A DNA stretch of 21,933 nucleotides from a virus: positions 1-21,933 of IMG/VR virus record IMGVR_UViG_3300033143_001644; one strand, 5' to 3'. This document shows positions 8,601 to 15,573 of this stretch, in pieces; positions within the stretch are counted from its first letter, which is position 1, and each line of letters starts with the position of its first letter. The notes beneath the pieces were generated by a model. The model was not told where the DNA came from. It made no database searches and saw only the letters and a list, made by a program, of their open reading frames with translations. Made by a program: the position numbers and the translations under genes.

Positions 8601-11600
8601 GAAGCGACGGGAAGACACGTTGGGTCTAGGCTGTTAAGCAGTAATCCATCTTTCGGAACTGGCTTAATGGGAAGTGATGGTTACACAGGAAAAACAGGCT
8701 GGATTGCTGTTTGGGAACAAACGGTTAATTGCAACCTTGTATTTGCTTGCTCAGGTACGCTTAAGGGCAAGGGCTCAATGAAGTCCTATACTTTGAGTGC
8801 CGAAGTATTAACAGACCCCGGATTTGACAATGCTCCAAGTTGGTCTGTTGGCGCAGGGTGGACGTTAGCAGACAGTAAAGTAACTGGTGTAGCCGCCACA
8901 GGGGATGTTTCAAATAGCAGTCACGGAGAGTTGGAAGGCGAGGTACTTAGAATTGAAACTGTTTGTTCTGCTTTTACATCAGGGGTAGCAAGATGGTTGT
9001 TTTTTGGTGGAGATATAGGCACTCATATAGACGGACCTGCGGATATAGGCTCTACCATTGATATTATAAGGAATACTGACACCGGTAATGGGACATTCGG
9101 AATACAAGACGTAGGGGCGTTTACCGGAGCACTCGACAGTATATCTATTAAAAAATATGAGAACATTTCCACTATTACATTTGGTTCATCAGTAGCTAAT
9201 TTGGTAGATAGTGCGGCAGGAACATCATTGACCGATGGAGCAACTACGATCACATTTGGTAGTTCGACTGCCGTCTTGAAGGGGCGGACGTTAATGCACA
9301 ACCTGACATTGGATTCTGATATCGTTATAAATGGAAGTTTCGATACAGATACCGATTGGAATAAAGGAACTGGTTGGGCTATTGATGCAGATGAAGGCAA
9401 GGCGGTGGCGACTAATATTGCTCCTTATGCTGCAATATCACAAAACACTACAGGCTCACCCGCAGCGGGAGATCATTGGAGAAGTGTACTTCATGTATCA
9501 GAGATTGACCACCTATCCCAAGCAGCATATATAGACGTAGGGTTTTGTTCTCATTATCATGTAGCAGCGGAGATGTATCAACGTAATGGTATATACCCAT
9601 TTCATTTCCATATCATCTCTGTTCCAAATGATAATATTCTCATAAGGAATGGTGATAATTCAGATAATATATCATTTAAGGCACTATCCATAACTCTTCA
9701 AAAAGTAACGGATGTTAGCTGTAAGCTGACCTTTGCTTGCTCCGGTACATTAAAAGGAAAAGGAGAGATGCACTCGTTTACCCTTGGAGCAGAGGAAGTT
9801 ACGAACGGTGGGTTTGATGCTGATACAGATTGGAATACAGATGATGCAGGTTGGTCAATATCAGACGGTGAAGCTCACGCTGTAGCTACATCAGGATATA
9901 TTTATCAATCGGATATTCTCGTTGTAGGGGCGCTTTACAGGAGTGTTTTTAATGTAACCGAGTATACCTCAGGGAATGGTGTAAGGGTAGGGTTTGGTTC
10001 AACTGTTTTAGGTGCGTCCAGAGCAGTCGTTGGTAGGTTTGTTGATCATGGCTATTGTTCTGGAACGAATACATTGTACATGGACAATGACGGAACAAGT
10101 ACGTTGTCTATAGATAATGTTTCCTTGAAAGAAGCCACACCGAATTGTTCGTTTGGATTCTCTTGTTCAGGTACTCTAAAAGGGCGTGGAAGTCTACGAG
10201 CCAACGAGCTTGGACTTGAAATGCTTTCTGAAAGTGAGTTTGATACTGAAGTTAATTGGGGGCATGATTCTGAGTGGTCTATTGCAGCAGGGAAAGCTAC
10301 TTACGATTATACAGGCAATGGAAACCTGTATCAAACAGGCGGAATCATTACCGACTTTCTACCGAACCGATCATACAAGTTTGATTTTGAAGTAGCCATT
10401 GCATCAGGGAACGCTAACCTGAGAATGGCTAATGGTAATCAAGTCGTAGTATTTATTCCATACGCAAACTTCTCGGATGGTGTACATGAGGTGGATGTGA
10501 GGACGGGGGATAGTATAGGTATCGGAGGATTAAGCATTAGAGCTACAACGAATGGAACGAGTGGCTTTGACTTAGAATATGTTTCGATTAAGCCCTACCA
10601 AAGAATAGAATTTCATTGCTCTGGAACTCTTAAGGCAAAGGGGCGCCTTAACTCATATACCTTTGGTAGTGAGTTGATTACTACAGGGGATTTCTCAAGT
10701 GCAGGTGACTGGGAGGTTCAGGCGAATGCTCTTTGGTCGATAGCCGACGGGAAGGCGAGTTGCTCAGACGTATCGGCAGAAAATAGTTGGATAGGCAAGA
10801 CCTCAGGTGTAGCGATTGAGCCATACAAAAGATATAATTTCAGAACGAAAATAGGAGATGTAGGGAGTACTTCTGAAACAATGATTAATGTTGACCTTGC
10901 ATACTCAGGGTTTCACGCAGAAACAGTAATAGGAAACGCAGAAATAAACTGGACTTATCCAAGCGGTAGTGGTACTCAGGAGGCCATGATGATATACTCC
11001 ATTTATTACAATTGTGACGAGCCGTTTTCTATTGACGATGTTTCCCTGAGAGAGGCAGTCCCTAATTGCACTTTAGTATTCGCACCAACTGGAACTCTTA
11101 CAAATGTAGGTATATCGTTACAAGGTTCTTCATCATTAACATTCTCCGAGGCTGCGTCATTAAAGGGAATGGGGCAGTTGCGTTCTTATACCCTTAGTAC
11201 TGAGAAGATTGCAAACGGAGGGATGGACTCTACCTCAAGTTGGGAGATAACAGAAGGTTGGGAGATAACAGGAGGTGTAGCGGTATATGATGGCATATTG
11301 GATTATCAATCATTATATGAGGTTGATAGTAGGCTTGCTATTCCTTTAGATGCTGATAAGAGGCACGTTCTATTGTTTGATGTCATTCCAATTGATACCA
11401 ACTTCATGCGGATAAGGTTGCGTTCCGGTGATGGAGATTTTGATATATTACCTGCTATTTATTATTATCAGAAAAGGTATCGAATTAACTTCCCCGTTCC
11501 CCTTCTTAAAGAAGACGGAGGTATTCGATTCTATATGTATAATGACGGTGGGGTGGGGCATTTGGATAATGTTTCTCTGAAATCAATTATTCCAACCTGT

Positions 11601-12899
11601 CAGCTTGCATTTACTCCCGCAGGAACTCTTACAGATGTAAGTATAGGCGAAGGCCCAATTGACGGAGCAACCACAATCACTTTCAGTGAAACGGCATCGT
11701 TAAAAGGCCGGGGCTCAATGTCGGGAGTTTCGACGATAACATTTAGCGAAGGGGCTGTCTTAAAAGCTAAAGGGATACTACAAGGTACAACAAGCCTCAC
11801 GTTTAATGAAAATGCAGTATGGACGGCTACCTCTCATATAACAGGAGCGAGCACTCTTGAGTTTACCGTCGCAGGAGACCTCTCGGGCGGAGCGGCTGTA
11901 TATGGCTCTGCGGGGATTACATTCACTACGGCTGCTATATGGACCGCTTATGCTCATATAACAGGAGTAGCCAGTATAACCTTTACCGTTGCTGCCGATA
12001 TCTCTGGCACGGATTACACCGACGGCACGACGTCAATTACTTTTGGCTCAAGTGCCCATATTACAGGTAGAGCTCAGACCACAGCATCCTCAAGTATAAC
12101 TTTCAGCTCTGCCGCTAATCTTATTGGCAAAGGCATACTGACCGGAACGTCTGGAATTACATTCTCTCTGACTGCGGCACTCAAGGGTCGGGCAATGGCT
12201 ACCGGAAGCACCAGTATAACATTTGTCGGTATCGCTGCGGTAACAGGTACGAACTATATAAACGGAACTACTGACCTTACATTCTCAGAGGTCGCAAGTC
12301 TTAAGGGTAGAACAAGCCTAGAAGGAGTTTCCGCCCTTACTTTCTCGGTAGCAGGTAAGGTCGCCTTTACCGGGGAGATGACAGGGGTTGCTAGTATTAC
12401 CTTTACCGGTGCGGGTGAATTAAAGGGAAGAAGCGCTCTCGTAGGTATCTCTGCTATTGATTTTGCGATGGTTGCCGTCCTTAAGGGGCACGGGTTTATG
12501 ATAAGTGTAATCTTACTCTCATTCTCCACCGGGGCTAATCTTAAGGGTCGGGGCGTTATGGGCGGGGTGACAGACATTACATTTGCGGTCACAGGCACGG
12601 GAGGATTTGATGCCGATATAACCGGGGTGGCTACAATAGTATTCGCTTTATCCGGAACAATCAAAGGGCGCACTGCCTTACAGGGCTCTACTCAATTATT
12701 ACTCCAACCTGCTGCTCATATAATTGGTCATATAGGTATTCAGGGGTCGACTTCCATAGAATTCACTACGTTCATGATCTTCTCTGTAGGATTTGGTATA
12801 CTAAAGTATTGGACTGGCGTGGCTTGGACTAGAAGAAGTATCATAGAGCCCACTTATTTATGGTACAATGGAGAGTGGCAATTACTCGATACAAGGTAA
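5640..12899 (+). CDS. Giant modular fibre protein with lectin and carbohydrate-binding-like modules (2419 aa)
   Basis: This is the largest gene of the window. Residues 1-170 form a beta-rich domain with five cysteines. From residue 173 the chain is a 20-21-residue beta repeat of the form G-x-x-x-I-T-F-x5-L-K-G-x-G-x-L. A concanavalin-like domain (about 243-437) and ten jelly-roll modules (about 460-1985) are inserted between successive repeats. Residues 2009-2388 are 19 uninterrupted repeats of exactly 20 residues. The tail reads KYWTGVAWT...YLWYNGEWQL, the paired W-x-G-x-W ending of many phage tail proteins. No enzymatic motif or S74 chaperone is seen. Receptor binding or surface decoration is inferred. 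No tape measure lies in the window, so head fibre and tail fibre remain open. Start ATG shares one base with the upstream TAA. Confidence 0.85.
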   Translation: MALIPQVNSRIANATETWQWACAVDGDGWAPTDEFILATYATDNTPHSGTAGINFKLQWRRAGGTFADVGADTEICWGTGTGLVDGTEGTGNPAGCLSQQFVGENEGDNSYTNSLKVSSGNIIEIQWALGCGSGVQSEQEYEFQLVDVTGSNTAVCNVSLTTAVGATYEYADGIATITFDSTIADLKGRGRIDGTGTITFGVETANLVGRGMIDGVGTITFGVETANLVDSASGPVTEYIKGTVGMLVDEDFERFDELDIITDDADWELELGSPTVFILADNKVLASNDSGETHTYNTSTGQIGNSFTQIEVKQVGGTTWGGLQIRVDDSGGDLSCWQLAFASNGMRLSHWWNGAWNSGQYRAVGFEVGDILRLEAIGQEISLFVNGSLYTLFDTELPGGRAIKTEVKAVGYGGIICGYDTVTPASRTYIDNFKFGVPFGFSCSGTLSAKGRLRAYTVGEDILTNGDFSSATGWSINNPTNASISDGKAHFHLSTAEESVYIMHQVNAGIANNTLHEIRCFVNSIDVGSLKARCNAGSGFYAPDFKVGYNSNIHMSGDLNQRLYFSGYGWTEAEVEWVSVKLATPTCQLAFSCSGTLKGKGVLRSGVLGAEKITDGDFSSDSEFQYGSGITYSSEAMHYDGVTNYGYIIQEQGDTISGIEVNTDYTISFDVSGSTGVGLRFIIESDDNVSYVATDNYANGHHSVDFRSPSDIGTGGLKILCYDSGEAGTIDNLSIKPRTVDSITFTCSGTLKAKGRLLSFTLGSELIPNSECDDTGYWLENTGWSIVDGRLYNDGSGSYSSCEPSNPEPEASMTAGFLYRLGVDIEYVSGSLENTILNEVYPQATGRFERAIKNDGSGYFFITWEYWSGYLDNVSVKEATPNCQLAFTCSGTLKGIGVLNSCTLGVQRMTNNSFDTDSDWTKDANWTIVDGNAVASTVVNTASIYQFDGWVEGDRYKRARVEIRVVEHTVGNLRARVGSSGNLLFFTEATGRHVGSRLLSSNPSFGTGLMGSDGYTGKTGWIAVWEQTVNCNLVFACSGTLKGKGSMKSYTLSAEVLTDPGFDNAPSWSVGAGWTLADSKVTGVAATGDVSNSSHGELEGEVLRIETVCSAFTSGVARWLFFGGDIGTHIDGPADIGSTIDIIRNTDTGNGTFGIQDVGAFTGALDSISIKKYENISTITFGSSVANLVDSAAGTSLTDGATTITFGSSTAVLKGRTLMHNLTLDSDIVINGSFDTDTDWNKGTGWAIDADEGKAVATNIAPYAAISQNTTGSPAAGDHWRSVLHVSEIDHLSQAAYIDVGFCSHYHVAAEMYQRNGIYPFHFHIISVPNDNILIRNGDNSDNISFKALSITLQKVTDVSCKLTFACSGTLKGKGEMHSFTLGAEEVTNGGFDADTDWNTDDAGWSISDGEAHAVATSGYIYQSDILVVGALYRSVFNVTEYTSGNGVRVGFGSTVLGASRAVVGRFVDHGYCSGTNTLYMDNDGTSTLSIDNVSLKEATPNCSFGFSCSGTLKGRGSLRANELGLEMLSESEFDTEVNWGHDSEWSIAAGKATYDYTGNGNLYQTGGIITDFLPNRSYKFDFEVAIASGNANLRMANGNQVVVFIPYANFSDGVHEVDVRTGDSIGIGGLSIRATTNGTSGFDLEYVSIKPYQRIEFHCSGTLKAKGRLNSYTFGSELITTGDFSSAGDWEVQANALWSIADGKASCSDVSAENSWIGKTSGVAIEPYKRYNFRTKIGDVGSTSETMINVDLAYSGFHAETVIGNAEINWTYPSGSGTQEAMMIYSIYYNCDEPFSIDDVSLREAVPNCTLVFAPTGTLTNVGISLQGSSSLTFSEAASLKGMGQLRSYTLSTEKIANGGMDSTSSWEITEGWEITGGVAVYDGILDYQSLYEVDSRLAIPLDADKRHVLLFDVIPIDTNFMRIRLRSGDGDFDILPAIYYYQKRYRINFPVPLLKEDGGIRFYMYNDGGVGHLDNVSLKSIIPTCQLAFTPAGTLTDVSIGEGPIDGATTITFSETASLKGRGSMSGVSTITFSEGAVLKAKGILQGTTSLTFNENAVWTATSHITGASTLEFTVAGDLSGGAAVYGSAGITFTTAAIWTAYAHITGVASITFTVAADISGTDYTDGTTSITFGSSAHITGRAQTTASSSITFSSAANLIGKGILTGTSGITFSLTAALKGRAMATGSTSITFVGIAAVTGTNYINGTTDLTFSEVASLKGRTSLEGVSALTFSVAGKVAFTGEMTGVASITFTGAGELKGRSALVGISAIDFAMVAVLKGHGFMISVILLSFSTGANLKGRGVMGGVTDITFAVTGTGGFDADITGVATIVFALSGTIKGRTALQGSTQLLLQPAAHIIGHIGIQGSTSIEFTTFMIFSVGFGILKYWTGVAWTRRSIIEPTYLWYNGEWQLLDTR
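6156..6341 (+). repeat. Three 63-base units of the beta repeat, N-terminal set
   Basis: Units start at 6156, 6219 and 6282 and each encodes 21 residues (the third is cut short by the lectin-like domain). The protein core is I-T-F-x5-A-x-L. Units two and three share the 13 residues GTITFGVETANLV without change, but 9 of the 13 codons differ synonymously. The copies are one residue longer than the C-terminal set, with the extra residue between the phenylalanine and the leucine. Confidence 0.85.
6363..6950 (+). other. Concanavalin/LamG-like domain within the giant fibre protein
   Basis: About 196 residues between two beta repeats. It begins LVDEDFERFDEL, includes ADNKVLASND, a strand block around WGGLQIRVDD, then GDILRLEAIGQEISLFVNG, and ends with the lectin-like closing strand YIDNFKFG. 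The 'receive a value through xVxGxxIxxFVNG ... IDNFxxG' layout is that of concanavalin-like sandwich domains in glycan-binding and sugar-hydrolase accessory modules. It differs from the ten following modules and is the only one of its kind here. Ligand unknown. Confidence 0.6.
7020..11600 (+). repeat. Ten inserted jelly-roll modules, CBM4/9-like
   Basis: Modules start near 7020, 7476, 7938, 8364, 8808, 9324, 9798, 10224, 10677 and 11208, each about 120-140 residues. They open with NGxFdtdtdWxxgxgWxIxdGkA and close with a strand like IDNVSLKEATPNC, the pattern of the galactose-binding-like CBM4/9 fold that phages often use in fibres. Between modules there is always one or two copies of the beta repeat (CSGTLKGKGxLxSYTLG), so module plus linker has a period of about 425-460 bases. 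The copies differ widely in protein sequence, so the duplications are old. Glycan binding is inferred from the fold only. Confidence 0.75.
11664..12803 (+). repeat. Nineteen tandem 60-base units (20 residues each) without indels
   Basis: The stretch splits exactly into 19 blocks of 20 residues. Almost all start with G (two start A or S) and carry I-T-F or a close variant at positions 5-7 and often L-K-G-R-G from position 13. I counted each block by eye and found no insertion or deletion. Blocks 3-4 and 5-6 are especially alike (tcatataacaggag at 11834 and 11954, 120 bases apart), so a two-unit step was duplicated. A constant 20-residue step with alternating strand residues suggests a beta-solenoid or stacked-hairpin shaft (inference). 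Confidence 0.9.
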
Positions 12900-12917
12900 A
12901 ATAACTCTAAATATAGA

Positions 12918-12947
12918 CTGCCGTTCGGAATAAAGTTTTTATATTTG
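12918..12947 (+). promoter_or_regulatory. Possible internal promoter before the sugar cassette
   Basis: TATATTTG at 12940-12947 matches TAnnTTTG exactly and lies 16 bases before the ATG at 12963. The matching upstream element is weak: CTG at 12918-12920 at a 19-base spacing. The gap 12900-12962 also holds a short CCG-TT-CGG inverted repeat followed by GTTTTT (12921-12940), perhaps a weak or decayed terminator. A separate promoter would let the cassette be made apart from the fibre gene; this is inference. Confidence 0.35.
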
Positions 12948-12962
12948 AGTAAAAGTAAAAAC

Positions 12963-13946
12963 ATGAAGATATTAGCACTTGTTTACAACACAACGGATAG
13001 TTGTAGCTTTTACCGTGCAGGGGGAATTTTCCCTGATCTACAACGCAAGATGGATGCAGATATTGATCTTGTAGCATGGAATGAAATAGTCCTTCAGTGG
13101 CAGAAAATAATTCAATACGATATTATTTTTATGCAGCGCCCTTTCTCGGATGAAGCACTTAGCTTCTGTTCATTCATGAAGAATTTTAACATACCTATGT
13201 GGATGGATTACGACGACAACCTGTTTGCCGTGCCCGCAGAGAACAAGCTCGCCAGAATGTATGGCCCGGAAACCAGAGAGCGACTTAAGAAGATCGCAGC
13301 ACTGGCCGACGTCATCACAGTGGCCACTCCGGAGCTTAAGGTTCTGTTTGATGAGCATAATAGCAATGTAGTGATCGTCCCGAACGCATTCAATGACTTT
13401 ATCTTTAAGGAACGCCCGTTACGCCATGCAGATCAAAAGATGGTTACATGGAGGGGTTCTGATTCTCACATTTATGATGTTATGTCGGTCGGCGATCAGC
13501 TCAACCAACTAACTGAAGAGTACGAAGATTGGCAATTCTTGTTTATGGGATTTCACCCGTGGTACCTTAATGAAGGGACGAACGTATTCGCCCTCCCGGC
13601 AATGGACGTCATGCTCTACTTTAAGAACATGGCTCAAATGCAGGCCCCGGTCCTTATCACTCCACTGCATGACAGTGATTTTAATCGATGCAAGTCTAAC
13701 ATTGCATACATTGAGGCATCCTATTTTGGCTCAGTATGTGTATGCCCTGACTTTCCAGAGTGGCAGAAACCCGGAGCTATCAACTATGAAAACCAGAAAC
13801 ATTTCTATTCAGCGGTTAAGGGAGTTATTAACAATGAGGTCGACGTTGTTGTTGAAAACCGTAAAGCATGGGAATACGTCACAGATGAGCTAATGCTGAG
13901 TAAGATAAACATAAAACGCATGGAAGTTATTAACAACTTATTATGA
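12963..13946 (+). CDS. GT-B glycosyltransferase (GT4-like)
   Basis: With the ATG start this is 327 residues. The first strand is MKILALVYN and the N-terminal half contains MWMDYDDNLF (79-88). The hinge region has VIVPNAFND (137-145), then WRGSDSHIYDV (163-173), and the C-terminal nucleotide-sugar site has NRCKSNIAYIEASYFG (241-256), equivalent to the usual K...E. This is the layout of GT4/GT1-type transferases; donor and acceptor cannot be told. A TTG at 12945 would add six residues but overlaps the -7-like box, so I prefer the ATG. It overlaps the next gene by ATGA and is the first gene of the coupled cassette. Confidence 0.82.
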   Translation: MKILALVYNTTDSCSFYRAGGIFPDLQRKMDADIDLVAWNEIVLQWQKIIQYDIIFMQRPFSDEALSFCSFMKNFNIPMWMDYDDNLFAVPAENKLARMYGPETRERLKKIAALADVITVATPELKVLFDEHNSNVVIVPNAFNDFIFKERPLRHADQKMVTWRGSDSHIYDVMSVGDQLNQLTEEYEDWQFLFMGFHPWYLNEGTNVFALPAMDVMLYFKNMAQMQAPVLITPLHDSDFNRCKSNIAYIEASYFGSVCVCPDFPEWQKPGAINYENQKHFYSAVKGVINNEVDVVVENRKAWEYVTDELMLSKINIKRMEVINNLL

Positions 13947-14518
13947 CAAATTCGACACTAGTTCAGTTATTTGAGACACACGGAAGACGGAGATACTACA
14001 CCGACAAGGGTGACGGACACTCGTATCTTCCGGTTTACGATAAGCTGTTTGCACCCTATAAAGACAAGGCGATCAACCTGTTTGAGGTAGGACACTCCGC
14101 CGGTGGTGCGCTTCGTTTATTCGATGATTACTTCAGGCACCCAGACACCCGGATAATTGGGATAGACCAGTCAGATAACGACTGGATTACTATGTACGAT
14201 CGGAAGCCTTATGATACAGAGAGGGTCGAGACCTTTCTTCAGGATGCCAATCTCTTAGATCGAGAATGGTTTAATCGCCGGAACTTCTGGCCCGACATCG
14301 TGATAGAAGATTCTAATCACCAGTTGGATACTCAGCTATACATTGTAAAAACCCTTCTGCCGATAATGAGGCCCGGAGGCCTTCTTATTATAGAGGACGT
14401 ACTTGACCCGGTTGAGCGAGTTAAGGAGTTCGAGAAATTAGGAATAGAGTTTGAATTATTCGACCTTAATCACATTAAATATACTGCAGATAACGCACTA
14501 ATAGTCTACAGGACATGA
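13943..14518 (+). CDS. Sugar O-methyltransferase-like enzyme (CmcI/TylF type)
   Basis: A 191-residue class I methyltransferase. It opens with YYTDKGDGHSYLPVYDKLF (residues 18-36), the TDK...HxY...Y lead-in common to sugar and macrolide O-methyltransferase relatives. Motif I is NLFEVGHSAGGAL (45-57), motif II IIGIDQS (71-77), and the metal/catalytic region IVIEDSNHQLDTQ (119-131) is followed by RPGGLLIIEDV (143-153). IEDxxH...GGxxIIED is characteristic of the cephalosporin hydroxylase/macrocin O-methyltransferase group. It sits between two glycosyltransferases with ATGA overlaps on both sides, so methylation of a transferred sugar is the natural reading (inference). Confidence 0.82.
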   Translation: MTNSTLVQLFETHGRRRYYTDKGDGHSYLPVYDKLFAPYKDKAINLFEVGHSAGGALRLFDDYFRHPDTRIIGIDQSDNDWITMYDRKPYDTERVETFLQDANLLDREWFNRRNFWPDIVIEDSNHQLDTQLYIVKTLLPIMRPGGLLIIEDVLDPVERVKEFEKLGIEFELFDLNHIKYTADNALIVYRT

Positions 14519-15573
14519 TAGACAGAAGAGAAACCAAGTTAATTCGCCCGTGGTGGGAGTATGACGACCTTCATAAGCAGATGTGGAAAGATGAAGATAT
14601 AACTGTCATTATCTGCGAGCGAGACACTCTGGATATAACTCGGCTCACCTTGGAGTCACTCTTGCGATTCTACCCTGATATACCTATCCTATTTGTGGAC
14701 GGTGGCTCTGAAGATGGGTCTCTTGAGTATCTTAAGTACATGGGCAGGAAGCATTCCAATATAGAAGTGTGGCATCGTGGTGGACGTAATGGTCACGGAA
14801 CTATGCTCGATGATGGGATTAGGCAGTTTATAACAACCAAGTATATATTGTTAATGGACTCAGATGTCATTGTGCGAAGAGGCGGTTGGATTGAAGATAT
14901 GCTTGAGCAAATGGAATCAAGGGATATTTATGCCATAGGTACAATTATGCTTGTCACTAACTCGAATGATGGATGCGGGGAGCCCAAGGATGATAATGAC
15001 ATTCTTAGGTACGCTCACCCGTCCTGCTCCATGATTAGAAGGTCTACCTATTTGACCTTACCTCCATTTATAGAGCACGGGGCGCCACTGGTTCATAATA
15101 TGCAGGAGGCTCAGAAACTTGGATTAAAGGTTGAATATTACCCGATCGAGTACTACTGCGCACATATGTCCGGGGCAAGCTACAATGACCCTAGAACGAT
15201 ATGGCGGACCGATATGGGAGTCCATATGAGGCCGCTAGTGACATTTATCATACCTCGTGATGTTGGACTGTATCTGGGAGATCAGATCGATAAAGACTTT
15301 GATATAGTTTACGCCGGGCCTATTCATAAGGAAAAAGTTGTTATTCATGATGTTGGACATTTTAATGTAGGTAACGATGTATTCCAGTTAAGGCACCGGG
15401 TTACTGGCGACTATGTTTGCAAATTAGAGACGGACTGCGCTTTACCGGAAGACTTTATAAAGAATGTTCGATTGGATTTAACGAAAACGTATTGCCCTGA
15501 TGTTCTTAATGTAGACGGGGGAATAAAAATAGTAAAACGAGAAATATGGCAGCAGACAGACTCCCTATCATAG
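14515..15573 (+). CDS. GT2 glycosyltransferase with a second GT-A-like half
   Basis: A 352-residue protein. The first 235 residues are a GT-A family 2 domain: ITVIICERDTLDITRLTLESL (29-49), ILFVDGGSEDGSLEYL (58-73) and the metal-binding LLMDSDVIV (112-120), followed by a basic acceptor region. From residue 240 a second, shorter block begins with PLVTFIIP and contains VGNDVFQLRHRVTGDYVCKLETDCALPEDFI, where ETD (305-307) stands in a DxD-like place. This looks like half of another GT-A domain, truncated or degenerate. The start overlaps the methyltransferase gene by ATGA, and the end overlaps the next gene by 28 bases. Sugar specificity unknown. Confidence 0.85.
   Translation: MIDRRETKLIRPWWEYDDLHKQMWKDEDITVIICERDTLDITRLTLESLLRFYPDIPILFVDGGSEDGSLEYLKYMGRKHSNIEVWHRGGRNGHGTMLDDGIRQFITTKYILLMDSDVIVRRGGWIEDMLEQMESRDIYAIGTIMLVTNSNDGCGEPKDDNDILRYAHPSCSMIRRSTYLTLPPFIEHGAPLVHNMQEAQKLGLKVEYYPIEYYCAHMSGASYNDPRTIWRTDMGVHMRPLVTFIIPRDVGLYLGDQIDKDFDIVYAGPIHKEKVVIHDVGHFNVGNDVFQLRHRVTGDYVCKLETDCALPEDFIKNVRLDLTKTYCPDVLNVDGGIKIVKREIWQQTDSLS

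Noticed and set aside
12640-12899. Fibre C-terminus as target of a diversity-generating retroelement
   Set aside because: No reverse transcriptase, template repeat or adenine-biased variable copy is visible in the window. The W-x-G-x-W ending is common in fibres without such systems. A distant element outside the window cannot be excluded.
5640-12899. Tape measure protein, because of the great length
   Set aside because: Composition is beta-rich and Gly/Thr/Ser-rich with sugar-binding-like modules and a W-x-G-x-W tail. Tape measures are mostly helical with hydrophobic segments.
12945-12962. TTG start at 12945 for the GT-B glycosyltransferase
   Set aside because: It adds only SKSKN-type residues before the first strand and overlaps a -7-like promoter box. 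The ATG at 12963 starts exactly at the expected first strand.
13570-13893. 107-codon plus-strand frame inside the GT-B gene
   Set aside because: It is in another frame of a gene with clear glycosyltransferase motifs and has no start context or family signs.
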